Made by a program: the position numbers and the translations under genes
Notes under the pieces: generated by a model
The model's input: the letters and a program-made list of their open reading frames with translations, nothing else
What the model was told of the DNA's origin: nothing
Database searches by the model: none
DNA from: Roseibacillus ishigakijimensis
GTDB lineage: Bacteria > Verrucomicrobiota > Verrucomicrobiia > Verrucomicrobiales > Akkermansiaceae
Length of the DNA: 64,000 nt
Assembly (NCBI RefSeq): GCF_016595415.1
Contig: NZ_JAENIO010000015.1
Span: 1-64,000 of the forward strand
Reading direction: 5' to 3'
Shown: positions 36,395 through 45,422 of the stretch, in pieces
Layout: each line of letters starts with the position of its first letter
Numbering within the stretch: position 1 is the first letter of the stretch

Positions 36395-39300
36395 CTAGCT
36401 CACTTTTACTCTTCGCCCCGCCCACTTCAGCAGGCGCTCGATGTCGTCGAGGACGACGTAGACCGCAGGGACGAGGAAAAGGGTGATGAGGGTGGCGAAG
36501 ATAATGCCAAAACCGAGCGAAACCGCCATCGGGACGAGGAATTTGGCCTGCATGTCTTGCTCAGCGAGCATGGGCAGGAGTCCGGCAAAGGTGGTCAGCG
36601 AGGTGAGCAAAATGGCCCGGAAGCGCCGTCCTCCCGCCTGCAGGGCGGCCTCCCGCGCCGAACCCAGCTCCGCGCGGTGGCGATTGACGAATTCGACCAG
36701 GACGAGGGAATCATTGACCACCACCCCCGCCAGGGCCACGAAGCCGACCATGGACATGATGGACAAGTTCATCCCCAACAACCCGTGCCCCCAAATGCCT
36801 CCAATGAGACCAAAGGGGATGACGCTGAGGATGATGAGCGGCTGGAAGTAGCTCTTTAGCGGAATGGCGATGAGGACATACATCACCACCAGGGCCGCCA
36901 GGAAGCCCATGCCAATCTCGCGCACGGAATTGGCCTGATCCTCTTGCTCACCCTCGAAGCCCCAGGTCACGCTGGGGAAGCGCGCGTTCAGCTGGTTGAG
37001 CACTTCTTCGGTGTAGCGGGCCACCACTTCGTTGGCATTGGTCTCCCCGTCCACGTCGGCGGTGATCTTGATGGAACGCTTGCGATCGGTGCGGTTGATC
37101 ACAGCGGGACCACTGCCGAATTCCAGCACCGCAATCTCACTGAGCGCGACCCGTTCCCCGGCCGGGCTGACCAGCTCCAGCTTCTCGATGGTCTCCACTG
37201 TGCGGCGATCGTCTTCCGGCAAGCGCACCATCACTTTGACCTCATCGCGGCCCCGTTGCAGCCGCTGCACTTCGTTTCCGTAAAAGGCATCGCGCACCTG
37301 GGCTCCGACTTCGCCCAAAGTGAATCCCAGGGTCTCGCCCGCCCGGGTCAGGCTCACGATTTGGATTTCATCTTTGCCCGCCCGACTGCTGTCCGCGATG
37401 TCGATCACGCCCTGGTAATCATTGAGCCTTTCTTTGGCAAAGGCGGTGGCGGCTTCCAATTCCTCCAAATTTGTCCCGGTCAGCTTGAGGTCGATGGCGT
37501 TGCCACCCGCCGCTGTCTCGGCCTTGAAAGACAGCTCCACGACCCCCGGAATGGCTCCGACCAGCTCCCGCCAGGCTTCCACCAATTCATCACTGCCCGC
37601 TCGCCGTTGGGCCGAGGGCACGAGTTCGATGGTCACTTCGCCAAGATGGGAGGCCTTGGGCGGCCCGCCGGGAGTGAATCCCGTCAGGAAAGGCTGGGTG
37701 CCACTGCTGGCCAGGATATGCTTCACCACCGGCTCCCCGTTTTCGGCGCGATACCTCTCACCCAACTCCACGGCCGCGGATTCGATTTCTTCCACGATGC
37801 GTTGGGTTTCGCTGAAGGGCACCCCTTGCGCCAGTTCCAGCTTCGCGCTCAAGACATCGCCTTCTACCACCGGAAAGAACTCGGCTTTGATGCGTCCCGT
37901 CCCGACCACGGCGAGGCTGACGACAAAGACGGCGAAGAAAAGAGCGATCATGGGATAGCGCCACCGCAGGCCGAAGTTGAGGGCTGGCTGGTAGACCTTG
38001 CGAATGAAGCGCAGCAAACCCTCGGAGATGAGGTGTTGCAGCCAAAAAAGAAAGGTCGAGAGCGCAAGGATCCACTTGAGAGGATTCCACGCGGCCATCT
38101 TTTTCCAGCGGGGCTCGCGCTGGCGCTCCTCTTCGCTCTTGGTCGGTCCCAGCAGCGCTAGGTGGGAGGGCAGCACGAACTTCGATTGCACCAGCGAAAA
38201 GAGCAGAGTGGGAATGACCACCAGCGGAATATTGGGCCAGATTTTTCCACTCACTCCGCTCAGCCCCAGCATGGGGGTGAAGGCCACCACCGTGGTGAGA
38301 ACGCCAAAGATCACCACCGTGCCCACCTCGTGAGTGCCTTTCCAGGCGGCCAAGGAGGGATGTTCGCCACCTTGAATGCGCGAGTAGACATTCTCCCCCG
38401 TCACGATGGCATCATCGACCACGATGCCGAGCACCAGGATGAAGGCGAAGAGAGAAATCATATTGATGGAAATCCCCATCATGGGCATGAGCCACATCCC
38501 CCCGGCAAAGGAAACGGGGATGCCCAGCGCCACCAGGAGCGCCAAGGACGGACGGAGGAAGAGGGCGAGCACCACCAGGACGAGGAGGAGGCCGGTGACC
38601 GCGTTGCGGGCGAGCAAATCGATGCGCCCTTTCAAAATCTCGCTCTGATCGTTCCAAATCCCGAGCTGCACCCCATCAAGCGCTTGCTCATTTTTCCAAG
38701 CAACGTATTCCTCCACCAGCTTGGCCAGGCGGGTGGTGTCCTGCTCGCCCACCCGGTAAACGTTCACCACCACCGCTTCGCGCTGGTCGTAGTCCACGCT
38801 CAGATCGACGTCCTCAAAACCATCAATGAGGTCGGCCACCTGCTCCAGCCGCACCACCGAGCCATCGGCCAAGGTCTTGACTGGCACGCGGGCAAAGTCG
38901 ACCGCGCGAAATTTCTTGCCCACCGTGCGCACGATGAGTTCGCCACCCTGGGTGCGGATGGAGCCGGCGGGCAAATCGACCGAGTAACGGCGCACCGCTT
39001 CCGCCACTTGCCCGAGGGTCAGCCCCAGTTCCTGCAAGCGTTCTTCGCTGACTTCCAGCGAGATTTCGTAGGGGCGGGTGCCCGCGATAGAGACCTTGGT
39101 GATGCGGGGCTTGCCCGCCAAGGCATTGCCCACGAAGTCGAGGAAGCCCGGTGCTTGCCGCGACTCAAAGGCCAGCAGCTCATCCTTCATCTCCTCCGCC
39201 AGTCGATTGAGGGTGGCTTCATCCGCTCCGTCCGCGACCAGGGTGATAGCCATCACCGGGGAAGTGATGACCACCTCTTCCAGAATGGGCTTCTCTGCTT

Positions 39301-39664
39301 CTTCCGGGAAATTGTCGATGGCATCGACGCGGGTCTTCACGTCATCCATCACATTGCGCACCTCGTAGCCGGTCTCGACTTCGATGGTCACCGCCCCCGT
39401 GTTTTGCGCGGAGGTCGAGGTCATTTTTTTGATGCCCAGGACATCGGCGATGGCCTCCTCCACGGGCACCACCACCCCGCGCTCGACCTCCTCGGGGGTG
39501 GCATTGGGATAGGGAATGGAAACGGTCAGGGCATCAAAGGCGGTGTCGGGAAAGATCTCCTTGCGCACCTTGAACCAAGTCGTCACCCCTGCCAGCAGGA
39601 CGGCCAGCATGAGAAAGTTGCCCGCGACGTGATTGCGGGTGAACCAGCGAACAGCGCCTTCCAT
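36395..39664 (-). CDS. RND efflux permease (AcrB/MexB-type superfamily)
   Basis: A 1089-residue inner-membrane proton antiporter. It has two halves, each one transmembrane helix plus a periplasmic domain plus a helix bundle. The TM4 proton-relay acidic pair is visible in VLGIVVDDAIVTGEN (adjacent Asp residues), and the TM10-11 region ends in LVEFVNRH. Periplasmic porter and docking regions occupy about 35-335 and 575-875. The pump's substrate class (drugs, lipids, metals) cannot be read; the absence of the metal-type signature suggests hydrophobic substrates. The ATG at 39664 shares a base with the adaptor stop (TGATG). Last gene of the operon tetR-OMF-MFP-RND. Confidence 0.94.
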   Translation of the reverse strand: MEGAVRWFTRNHVAGNFLMLAVLLAGVTTWFKVRKEIFPDTAFDALTVSIPYPNATPEEVERGVVVPVEEAIADVLGIKKMTSTSAQNTGAVTIEVETGYEVRNVMDDVKTRVDAIDNFPEEAEKPILEEVVITSPVMAITLVADGADEATLNRLAEEMKDELLAFESRQAPGFLDFVGNALAGKPRITKVSIAGTRPYEISLEVSEERLQELGLTLGQVAEAVRRYSVDLPAGSIRTQGGELIVRTVGKKFRAVDFARVPVKTLADGSVVRLEQVADLIDGFEDVDLSVDYDQREAVVVNVYRVGEQDTTRLAKLVEEYVAWKNEQALDGVQLGIWNDQSEILKGRIDLLARNAVTGLLLVLVVLALFLRPSLALLVALGIPVSFAGGMWLMPMMGISINMISLFAFILVLGIVVDDAIVTGENVYSRIQGGEHPSLAAWKGTHEVGTVVIFGVLTTVVAFTPMLGLSGVSGKIWPNIPLVVIPTLLFSLVQSKFVLPSHLALLGPTKSEEERQREPRWKKMAAWNPLKWILALSTFLFWLQHLISEGLLRFIRKVYQPALNFGLRWRYPMIALFFAVFVVSLAVVGTGRIKAEFFPVVEGDVLSAKLELAQGVPFSETQRIVEEIESAAVELGERYRAENGEPVVKHILASSGTQPFLTGFTPGGPPKASHLGEVTIELVPSAQRRAGSDELVEAWRELVGAIPGVVELSFKAETAAGGNAIDLKLTGTNLEELEAATAFAKERLNDYQGVIDIADSSRAGKDEIQIVSLTRAGETLGFTLGEVGAQVRDAFYGNEVQRLQRGRDEVKVMVRLPEDDRRTVETIEKLELVSPAGERVALSEIAVLEFGSGPAVINRTDRKRSIKITADVDGETNANEVVARYTEEVLNQLNARFPSVTWGFEGEQEDQANSVREIGMGFLAALVVMYVLIAIPLKSYFQPLIILSVIPFGLIGGIWGHGLLGMNLSIMSMVGFVALAGVVVNDSLVLVEFVNRHRAELGSAREAALQAGGRRFRAILLTSLTTFAGLLPMLAEQDMQAKFLVPMAVSLGFGIIFATLITLFLVPAVYVVLDDIERLLKWAGRRVKVS

Positions 39665-40929
39665 CACTCGCCCTCCTCTGCTGGGGTTTCCGCGGCCACG
39701 GTCACCGGGGTGCCTTCCAGGGCTCCCGTCAAGCGCGTGAGCACGACCCGCTCGCCCGCCTCCACCCCACTGGTGGCCAGGACCGTATCAGGAGTGGTGC
39801 GCACGATTTGCAACTGGCGAAAAGTCAGGGTCTCATCGGCAGCGACCACCGCCACCCGATCGCCCTCGCGCACCGCTTCCCGGGGAATGACCACCGCTTC
39901 GTTGAGAGCCTGCCCGGTCAAGGACGCTTCCACAAACAAGCCCGGCGGAGGAAGACGGAGCTCGCCCTCGCCATCGGTGGGCTCCACGGCGGCCACCACC
40001 CCGGCGGTGAGCGCGCCGCGACTGACCTCGCCCGTGGTGCGCACGATGCGGGCCGGCCAGGACACAGAGCGCGTGCCCAGAGTGCCGGTGAGAGTGACCT
40101 CGCCCTCAACCTGGCCATCGGCATCGCGGCGCAAGAGCGCGTAGTCCGCGAGCTTGAGAGGGAGTTCCACTTCGAGACTTTCCTCCGAAAAGAGAGTGGC
40201 AATGCTGATGCCGGGAGCAAGAACAGCCCCCACTTCCACCGACTCCTCGCGCACCACGGCATCGAAGGGAGCCCGGATAATGGTTCGGTCCAGGTTCCGG
40301 GCCGCGCGCTCGATTTCGGCTTCCGCACTGGCGATATCGGCTTCCGCGCTCGCCACCCGGGCCCGCGCGCTTTCCAGCTGGGGCTTGCGCACCAGCAGGT
40401 CGCTGGGCTCTCCCCCGCCCAGCTGTTCCCAGTCGCGCAGCGCCTGCTCGCGGCGGGCTTCTTCCTGCTCAATGGCCAGGCGCGCTTCCGCCAAAGCCTG
40501 TTTCGCCTTGTCGCGAGTGGCCTTGGCCTGCTCCAGAGCCGCCCGGTAATCGGCCGGTTCGATGGCGACCAGGATTTCATCACGCCGCACCCGTCCCCCG
40601 GGCACGAGTTTCTCATTCACCTCGGTCAACTTGCCGGAGACCTCCGCCGTGAGAGTCACCTCGCGTTGACTCTCCACCACCCCCTCGGCCACAATCTCCG
40701 CTCCGCCACTGGCCTGGCCGACCAGGGCCACCGCCACCGAACGGGCCAAGGCCGCTTCTTCCGCCTTCTTGACGGCCTGGGGCTTTGTTTTCACCAAAAT
40801 CCAAACTGCCGCCACCAGGGCTGCCAGAATCCCCAGCACGGCCACAAAGCTCAGCACCGCCCGCAGGGCCGTCTGCCGCTCGGCCTCCATCTCCTCGTGC
40901 GATCGTTCCGCTTCCAACTCTTCACTCAT
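39664..40929 (-). CDS. RND periplasmic adaptor (HlyD/MFP family)
   Basis: A 421-residue membrane fusion protein. One transmembrane helix near residues 30-50 anchors it, followed by barrel-sandwich and lipoyl half-motifs and a long Ala/Glu/Arg-rich coiled-coil hairpin (about 135-210, with repeated ASAEADIASAEAE-type heptads), then beta-barrel and membrane-proximal domains. It links the pump to the outer-membrane factor. Starts 24 bases after the OMF gene and overlaps the permease gene. Confidence 0.93.
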   Translation of the reverse strand: MSEELEAERSHEEMEAERQTALRAVLSFVAVLGILAALVAAVWILVKTKPQAVKKAEEAALARSVAVALVGQASGGAEIVAEGVVESQREVTLTAEVSGKLTEVNEKLVPGGRVRRDEILVAIEPADYRAALEQAKATRDKAKQALAEARLAIEQEEARREQALRDWEQLGGGEPSDLLVRKPQLESARARVASAEADIASAEAEIERAARNLDRTIIRAPFDAVVREESVEVGAVLAPGISIATLFSEESLEVELPLKLADYALLRRDADGQVEGEVTLTGTLGTRSVSWPARIVRTTGEVSRGALTAGVVAAVEPTDGEGELRLPPPGLFVEASLTGQALNEAVVIPREAVREGDRVAVVAADETLTFRQLQIVRTTPDTVLATSGVEAGERVVLTRLTGALEGTPVTVAAETPAEEGE

Positions 40930-40953
40930 GATTTGCTCGTTTTCTAAAAATGT

Positions 40954-42387
40954 TCACTTGCCACGCACCTTGAAGTCGCCGCCCAGCGCGAGGTGCAGAT
41001 CGACCCGGTTCTCAAGACGCTGCCGCCGCAGGGTCACGACCTGACTGGCGATTTGCGTCCGCTGCCCCTGGGCCTCCAGCACCGTCAAGACATTATCGAG
41101 ACCATCGGCATAGTCGCGCACGGCGGCCTCATCGGCAGCCTCGGATTCAGCCAAAGCCCGCTCCGCAGCCGCGAGGCGTTCGTCGAAAAAGGCATCCGCG
41201 ACGAGGGCTTGTTCCACCTCGCCAAAGGCAGCGAGCACTTTGCTCTGCAAATCGGCCAAGGCCCCTCGCTCACTGCTCTGGGACAATTCGTAATTGGCCC
41301 GCAACTGCCCGCCGGAAAGAATGGGCGCGGTCAGGTTGCCCCCCAGCGACCAGACCCCGAAATCGCTTTTCAGCAGATCCTCCAACTGCGAAGAGCTGCG
41401 CCCCGCACTGCTGGTCAGGGAAATACTAGGAAAACGCGCCCAATGAGCCACCTCCCGATCCTTGCTCGCCGCGGCAAAGAGTCGCTCCGCCTCCAAGACA
41501 TCGGGGCGACGCTGGAGCAATTCACTGGGCAGCCCCACCGGCGGCTTGGTCGGCAGCGAGGGCAAGGTCACCCCCTGCCCCGCTTGTCCCGCCGGGTAAC
41601 GCCCGACCAGAATCTCCAGCTGGCGCCGCGCCCGCTCCGCTTCGGCCTGCCAGCTGACAATCAACTCTTCGTTATTGGCCACCTCGGTGCGAGCCAGCCG
41701 CAGCTGCGCCGCCGTGCCCCCGTCTTCACTCAGGGCATTGGCGAAGCGCTCGTGCACCGCTGTTTCCAATTTTTTGCGCAGCCCGAGGGTGTATTGGGAG
41801 AGGGCGACCTGCTCCTGAGCTTCCCCCAAGGCGAGCCAGGCCTTCACCACCTGCCCGGCCAGGCTGGCCCGCGCAGCGCGATAGGCATTCTCCTCGGCCC
41901 CCACGCGAGCGAGGTCGGCAGCCTGCCCGGCCGCCACCTTGCCCCAGATATCGGGCTCCCAGCTGACATCCAAGGAAGCCCCGAAATTAGTCGAAAGCGA
42001 AGAGAGCGGCCCGCTCGATCCCGGAATGGGCAAACCGACGAAAACCTGTTTGTTGCGGTTGCCATTGAAAGTGCCGTTGAGCTGCGGCAAGGAGGCCGCA
42101 TTGGAAGCCTCGGCCAGAATGACCGCCCGCTGCACCTTCTCCCGGGTCGACTGCAAATTCGGATTGGCCGCGATGGCTTCCCGCACCAGCGCCTCCAGGC
42201 GACTATCGCCAAAGCGCCGCACCCACTCCTCATCGACCCCCGCACGCCCCGGCCCACTGGCCACCCAGGATTGTGGGGCCATCGCAGTGACCGCCGCCAT
42301 CTGCGAATCCGGCACCGAGCCCACGCCACAGCCCGCCACCAAGACCAAGAATCCGGCCAGACCACTCCAAATCACTACCTTTTTCAT
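40954..42387 (-). CDS. RND outer-membrane factor lipoprotein (NodT/OprM family)
   Basis: A 477-residue TolC-fold lipoprotein. The signal MKKVVIWSGLAGFLVLVAGCG has a lipobox (LVAGC, Cys about 20). Two TolC repeats are seen, with the family motifs SLDVSWEPDIWG near 145 and RRPDVLEAERLFAAAS near 315-330. It forms the outer-membrane exit duct. Its ATG shares an ATGA with the tetR stop, so regulator and efflux genes are one transcript. Confidence 0.93.
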   Translation of the reverse strand: MKKVVIWSGLAGFLVLVAGCGVGSVPDSQMAAVTAMAPQSWVASGPGRAGVDEEWVRRFGDSRLEALVREAIAANPNLQSTREKVQRAVILAEASNAASLPQLNGTFNGNRNKQVFVGLPIPGSSGPLSSLSTNFGASLDVSWEPDIWGKVAAGQAADLARVGAEENAYRAARASLAGQVVKAWLALGEAQEQVALSQYTLGLRKKLETAVHERFANALSEDGGTAAQLRLARTEVANNEELIVSWQAEAERARRQLEILVGRYPAGQAGQGVTLPSLPTKPPVGLPSELLQRRPDVLEAERLFAAASKDREVAHWARFPSISLTSSAGRSSSQLEDLLKSDFGVWSLGGNLTAPILSGGQLRANYELSQSSERGALADLQSKVLAAFGEVEQALVADAFFDERLAAAERALAESEAADEAAVRDYADGLDNVLTVLEAQGQRTQIASQVVTLRRQRLENRVDLHLALGGDFKVRGK

Positions 42388-43019
42388 GCGCGCAACCCTC
42401 CTTCACAAAAATTCAACACCTCGTCCAAGAGCTCCTCCAAGCTCCAGTTCTCCTGCCCGTGACCCTCCGCTATCTGGCTGAAAGCCTCATCCGGAGTGAG
42501 GGCGTCGGCCATCACTGCGAAGCAAAATTTCAGCTGCAAATAAGCCCGCTCCTCACTGAGTCCGGGCACCGCCACCTGCAAGGCCACGACCACCTGCCGC
42601 ATCATTTTCTGGAAATCAACCAACACCTCGGACGGCAAACAAGCGGCCCCCTCCCCCACCATGCGTGACTTGAAACGAGCAAAGAGGCGTTGGCGAAACT
42701 TCCGCTCACACACCCGCTCAATCAAGGGGCGGAGAAAGGCTTCCACCACCTCCCGCACCTGAGGCGGCTTTTCCTGTGCCAAGAGCTCCTTCAGCCGCGC
42801 CATCCGCTCCCGATTCGCGGGCAAAACATGACGCTTGATGACCGCATTGATGAGGTTCTCCTTGCTCCCGAAGTGATAATTCACCGCCGCCACATTGGCA
42901 CCGGCCGCCGCCGTGATTTCCCGCAAAGAAACCGACTCGAAACCCTTTTCCGCAAAGAGTTCCTCTGCCGCATCCAAAAGCCGCTCCTGTGTTTCCTGCT
43001 TCTCGTTCGCCCGATCCAC
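42384..43019 (-). CDS. TetR/AcrR-family transcriptional regulator
   Basis: A 211-residue regulator. The N-terminal helix-turn-helix is at about residues 28-58 (SVSLREITAAAGANVAAVNYHFGSK), with the typical YHFGSK recognition-helix end. The C-terminal ligand domain (CerR-like) is variable. Start is GTG at 43019. It heads the efflux operon and very likely represses it, since operator-like palindromes overlap the promoter just upstream. The predicted transcription start falls at or within two bases of the GTG, so the mRNA may be nearly leaderless. Confidence 0.9.
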   Translation of the reverse strand: MDRANEKQETQERLLDAAEELFAEKGFESVSLREITAAAGANVAAVNYHFGSKENLINAVIKRHVLPANRERMARLKELLAQEKPPQVREVVEAFLRPLIERVCERKFRQRLFARFKSRMVGEGAACLPSEVLVDFQKMMRQVVVALQVAVPGLSEERAYLQLKFCFAVMADALTPDEAFSQIAEGHGQENWSLEELLDEVLNFCEGGLRA

Positions 43020-43025
43020 GGCCGC

Positions 43026-43076
43026 AATCTAGGAAAACCCGCCCTCGTGTCAAACAATTGTTTGAAACGGTTGTTT
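43026..43076 (-). promoter_or_regulatory. Promoter and tandem TetR operator candidates of the efflux operon
   Basis: On the minus strand TTGACA (43048-43053) and TAGATT (43026-43031) are separated by 16 bases. Overlapping the -35 box is a perfect 16-base palindrome TCAAACAATTGTTTGA (43050-43065). A second, less symmetric copy AAACGGTTGTTT (43065-43076) lies 13 bases further, against AAACAATTGTTT (43052-43063) in the first. TetR-family dimers typically bind such palindromes and a tandem pair suits two dimers. Confidence 0.75.
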
Positions 43077-43106
43077 TTCTCCTTCAGGAAGCACCTCACA
43101 ACTCCG

Positions 43107-43263
43107 TCACCACGAGCCGTTCGTCTCTTTCAGAGCGTTGAGTTGGCGTTGCAGAGCATTGAGCCGCCATTGCAGAGCATTGAGCCGCCGTTGCAAAGCA
43201 TCGAGACGCCGTTGCAGAAACCGCAGAACCCGAATCGCCCGGTTATGCCTGCGGTGCAGCCTT
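43107..43263 (-). repeat. Four 21-bp tandem repeats within a remnant coiled-coil reading frame
   Basis: Units of 21 bases at 43132-43152, 43153-43173, 43174-43194 and 43195-43215 are nearly alike (units 2 and 3 differ by one base). On the minus strand one frame reads LQRRLDA, LQRRLNA, LQWRLNA, LQRQLNA, perfect leucine heptads, ending KETNGSW and a TGA at 43107-43109. This frame runs back to a stop near 43264 and has no ATG, GTG or TTG in a useful place, so it looks like the tail of a decayed gene or a non-standard small peptide. The region lies between tetR and the rhomboid gene. Confidence 0.55.
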
Positions 43264-43296
43264 GAACCTCACCAGATAGCCAAAGCGTCCTTGCTC

Positions 43297-44553
43297 CTAA
43301 AAACCCCGCATCCGAATCACCGCCAAAATGGCACCGCCGATCACGACCAGCCCGGCCAGCACACCCAGAATCCGATCGGTCGTGGTGGCGCGGGGGCGAT
43401 GAGCGGAGCTGGATTTGGGAAAAACGATGGCGGCATAAACGGCTCCCGCCAGCAGCCCCCCACCGTGGGCCCAGTTGTCGATGAAGTTGTAGCCCACAAA
43501 GCCGACCACAAAGGTGAAGACCACGGCCGCGATGAGACGACGGGTCGCACGCTGGGGCACGAGCTTGCCGTGCAGATACTCAAAGGTCAGCACGAAGCCC
43601 AAGAGCCCCATGATGCCACCGGAGGCTCCCACCGAGGGATGCTCCGGCAAGCCATGGGCAGAGGCCATTCCACCCGCAATCATGGAGACGAGAAAGACGA
43701 GGGCGAAGTGGGGCCAACCAGCCATCACCTCGGTGCGACGGCCGAGATAGAGGAGCCCGAGCCCGTTCATGACGATGTGGAGGAGCTGCCCGTGGAGCAA
43801 AGGCGCGGTGAGCAGACGCCAGCTTTCTCCATGAAAGTAGCCGATCCCGTTCATCGATTTGACCAAGCCCGCCTCGGGCAACCCGGCCAAAGTGAGCTCG
43901 CCATTCCAAGTCGCAAACGGGAACCAAAGGGAATTGAGGAGGCTGCCGGATTGGGGGAGCCCTTTGAGGGCCTGCACGAGGTAGACCCCGACGAGCATGC
44001 CCATGAGGGTCTTGGTGGCCGGGATATGCTGGCGCCGAATCCAGATTTCGAAGCGGACTTCTTCGGCCTCATCGGCCAGCGTCGCGGCATTCAAGCGGCG
44101 GGCCCGGCGGGTGCGTTTCCAAGCTTCGTAGGCGGGAATGCCGGCAAACATGAGCCAGAGAACGGCGAAGATGCCCAGCTCCTGGGAACGAAAGAGGCGT
44201 CCTTCGGCGAGGGCCTGCCACAGGAAATAGATAATGGGGAGCGCGAAGAGAAAGGCCCGGAAGCGGGAGCTCCCCCAATCCATCTCGGAAAGCGCCGCCT
44301 TGCGCTTGCGCAACACAGTAAGCAAGCGGGCGTCCTCTTCAGGCGGAAAACACCGTTCGCGCTCGGGCGTCCAAATGAGCCCGGCAGGCTCGTTGATGCG
44401 GCCAAGGTGGGCTTCCAACTCGCCAAAGTCGTAAAAAGCGCGGGCCTGGCCTTTTCCCAGCAAGACCCCGTAGGGAGCACCGGGAGGCTTTTCAGGAAAA
44501 ATCTGTTCCCGCCGCCAGACGGGCAGGTCCGACTCACTGTCCTGCCCGCTCAT
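43297..44553 (-). CDS. Rhomboid family intramembrane serine protease
   Basis: A 418-residue membrane protein. The N-terminal 95 residues are soluble; two helices (about 100-140) come first, then a rhomboid core of six helices from about 180. Catalytic dyad: S311 in GASGG and H363 in WAHGGG, with the HxxxN-type LLHIVMN stretch for the oxyanion site. Rhomboids cleave transmembrane substrates within the bilayer; the substrate here is unknown. An N-terminal soluble domain of this length is an accessory domain without a name I recognise. Starts at ATG 44553. Confidence 0.92.
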   Translation of the reverse strand: MSGQDSESDLPVWRREQIFPEKPPGAPYGVLLGKGQARAFYDFGELEAHLGRINEPAGLIWTPERERCFPPEEDARLLTVLRKRKAALSEMDWGSSRFRAFLFALPIIYFLWQALAEGRLFRSQELGIFAVLWLMFAGIPAYEAWKRTRRARRLNAATLADEAEEVRFEIWIRRQHIPATKTLMGMLVGVYLVQALKGLPQSGSLLNSLWFPFATWNGELTLAGLPEAGLVKSMNGIGYFHGESWRLLTAPLLHGQLLHIVMNGLGLLYLGRRTEVMAGWPHFALVFLVSMIAGGMASAHGLPEHPSVGASGGIMGLLGFVLTFEYLHGKLVPQRATRRLIAAVVFTFVVGFVGYNFIDNWAHGGGLLAGAVYAAIVFPKSSSAHRPRATTTDRILGVLAGLVVIGGAILAVIRMRGF

Positions 44554-44562
44554 AAATGATCC

Positions 44563-45231
44563 TTATTCGCCGGCGGATTGTTCGTCCGTTTCGGCGGGAG
44601 TTTCTTCGCCAACCGCCTCTTCAGCGGGAGTTTCCTCTTCAGCGGGAGTTTCCTCTTCAGCGGGAGTTTCCTCTTCAGCGGGAGTTTCCTCTTCAGCGGG
44701 AGTTTCCTCTTCAACCGGAGCTTCCTCGGTCGCTGGGGTTTCTTCCGCAGCGGGTGCTTCTTCTTCGGCCGCAGTTTCCTCAGAGATAGGAGCTTCTTCC
44801 GCAGCAGGAGTTTCTTCTTCAGCCGCAGGTGCGGTGGCGGTCTCGATGGCCTCCAGAAGTGCGTCTTCCTCACTGCTCAAATCGATGGTAGCGGGAACCT
44901 CCGGCGCGGGGGCCGCAGATTCCTCACCAGCCACGGGCTTGAGAGTGGTGAGCCCCTGGGCCTTGTTGGAGCGGCCTACCAGGATGCCCAAAATCAGGCT
45001 GAAAAGGAAAAAGAGAATACCCAACACCACGGTGGACTTCTGCAGGAAGCTCGTGGTGCCAGCTCCGAGCAGCTGGTCGGTCATGCCGCCCCCGAAGGCC
45101 GCGCCGAGGCCTTCCTGCTTGGGACGCTGCATCATGACAACGAGAATCATGAGAAGACTGATCACCACCAGAGCGATGATGAGGAGAGTGATGGCAATAT
45201 TGAGGCCTGTTGAAGCGGCTACCAGAGTCAT
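44563..45231 (-). CDS. secG: Preprotein translocase subunit SecG with long acidic tail
   Basis: A 222-residue protein. Residues 1-90 are a normal SecG: two membrane helices with the conserved QRPKQEGLGAAFGGG loop between them. SecG assists SecYE in Sec-dependent export. The remaining 130 residues are an unusual Glu/Pro/Ala/Thr tail with five exact repeats of the six residues encoded by an 18-bp minisatellite, then similar degenerate units; the tail is strongly acidic and probably disordered and cytoplasmic. The start MTLVAAS is taken because a good promoter lies directly upstream; a longer frame to 45387 has no homology. Confidence 0.93.
   Translation of the reverse strand: MTLVAASTGLNIAITLLIIALVVISLLMILVVMMQRPKQEGLGAAFGGGMTDQLLGAGTTSFLQKSTVVLGILFFLFSLILGILVGRSNKAQGLTTLKPVAGEESAAPAPEVPATIDLSSEEDALLEAIETATAPAAEEETPAAEEAPISEETAAEEEAPAAEETPATEEAPVEEETPAEEETPAEEETPAEEETPAEEETPAEEAVGEETPAETDEQSAGE
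44623..44712. repeat. 18-bp minisatellite in secG
   Basis: Five perfect tandem copies of an 18-base unit (AGCGGGAGTTTCCTCTTC on the plus strand), followed by degenerate units to about 44830. In the secG frame each copy encodes six residues of the type TPAEEE. Copy number is likely to vary between strains. Confidence 0.95.
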
Positions 45232-45240
45232 GGGCGGCGG

Positions 45241-45269
45241 ACTATGGGTAAGGGATCTGGAGTTGTCAA
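45241..45269 (-). promoter_or_regulatory. Sigma70-like promoter of secG
   Basis: On the minus strand TTGACA (45264-45269) and CATAGT (45241-45246) are 17 bases apart. The ATG of secG (45231) lies only nine bases after the -10 box, so the mRNA would be leaderless or have a leader of a few bases. Confidence 0.55.
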
Positions 45270-45422
45270 AAGAAGTTTCACGCAATGCGATGGCGGCGCA
45301 ATACGGGCGGAGAAAGGGACCAGGCCCGGACCCGATGTGGAATGGATAAGAACTTGAGCCAAGCTTTTCACTTTTCGCACGTATCATCCTATGCCAGATT
45401 TTACTGAATCGATTTTTAACCC

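Noticed and set aside
38162-40144. Open frame of 660 codons on the plus strand opposite the RND genes
   Set aside because: Spans two real minus-strand genes and has His/Gly/Asp-rich antisense composition.
43132-43215. Possible CRISPR array
   Set aside because: Units are directly contiguous with no spacers and encode heptads; this is a tandem repeat. No cas genes in the window.
43138-44559. Open frame of 473 codons on the plus strand
   Set aside because: Lies opposite the rhomboid gene and the 21-bp repeats; no domain signature.
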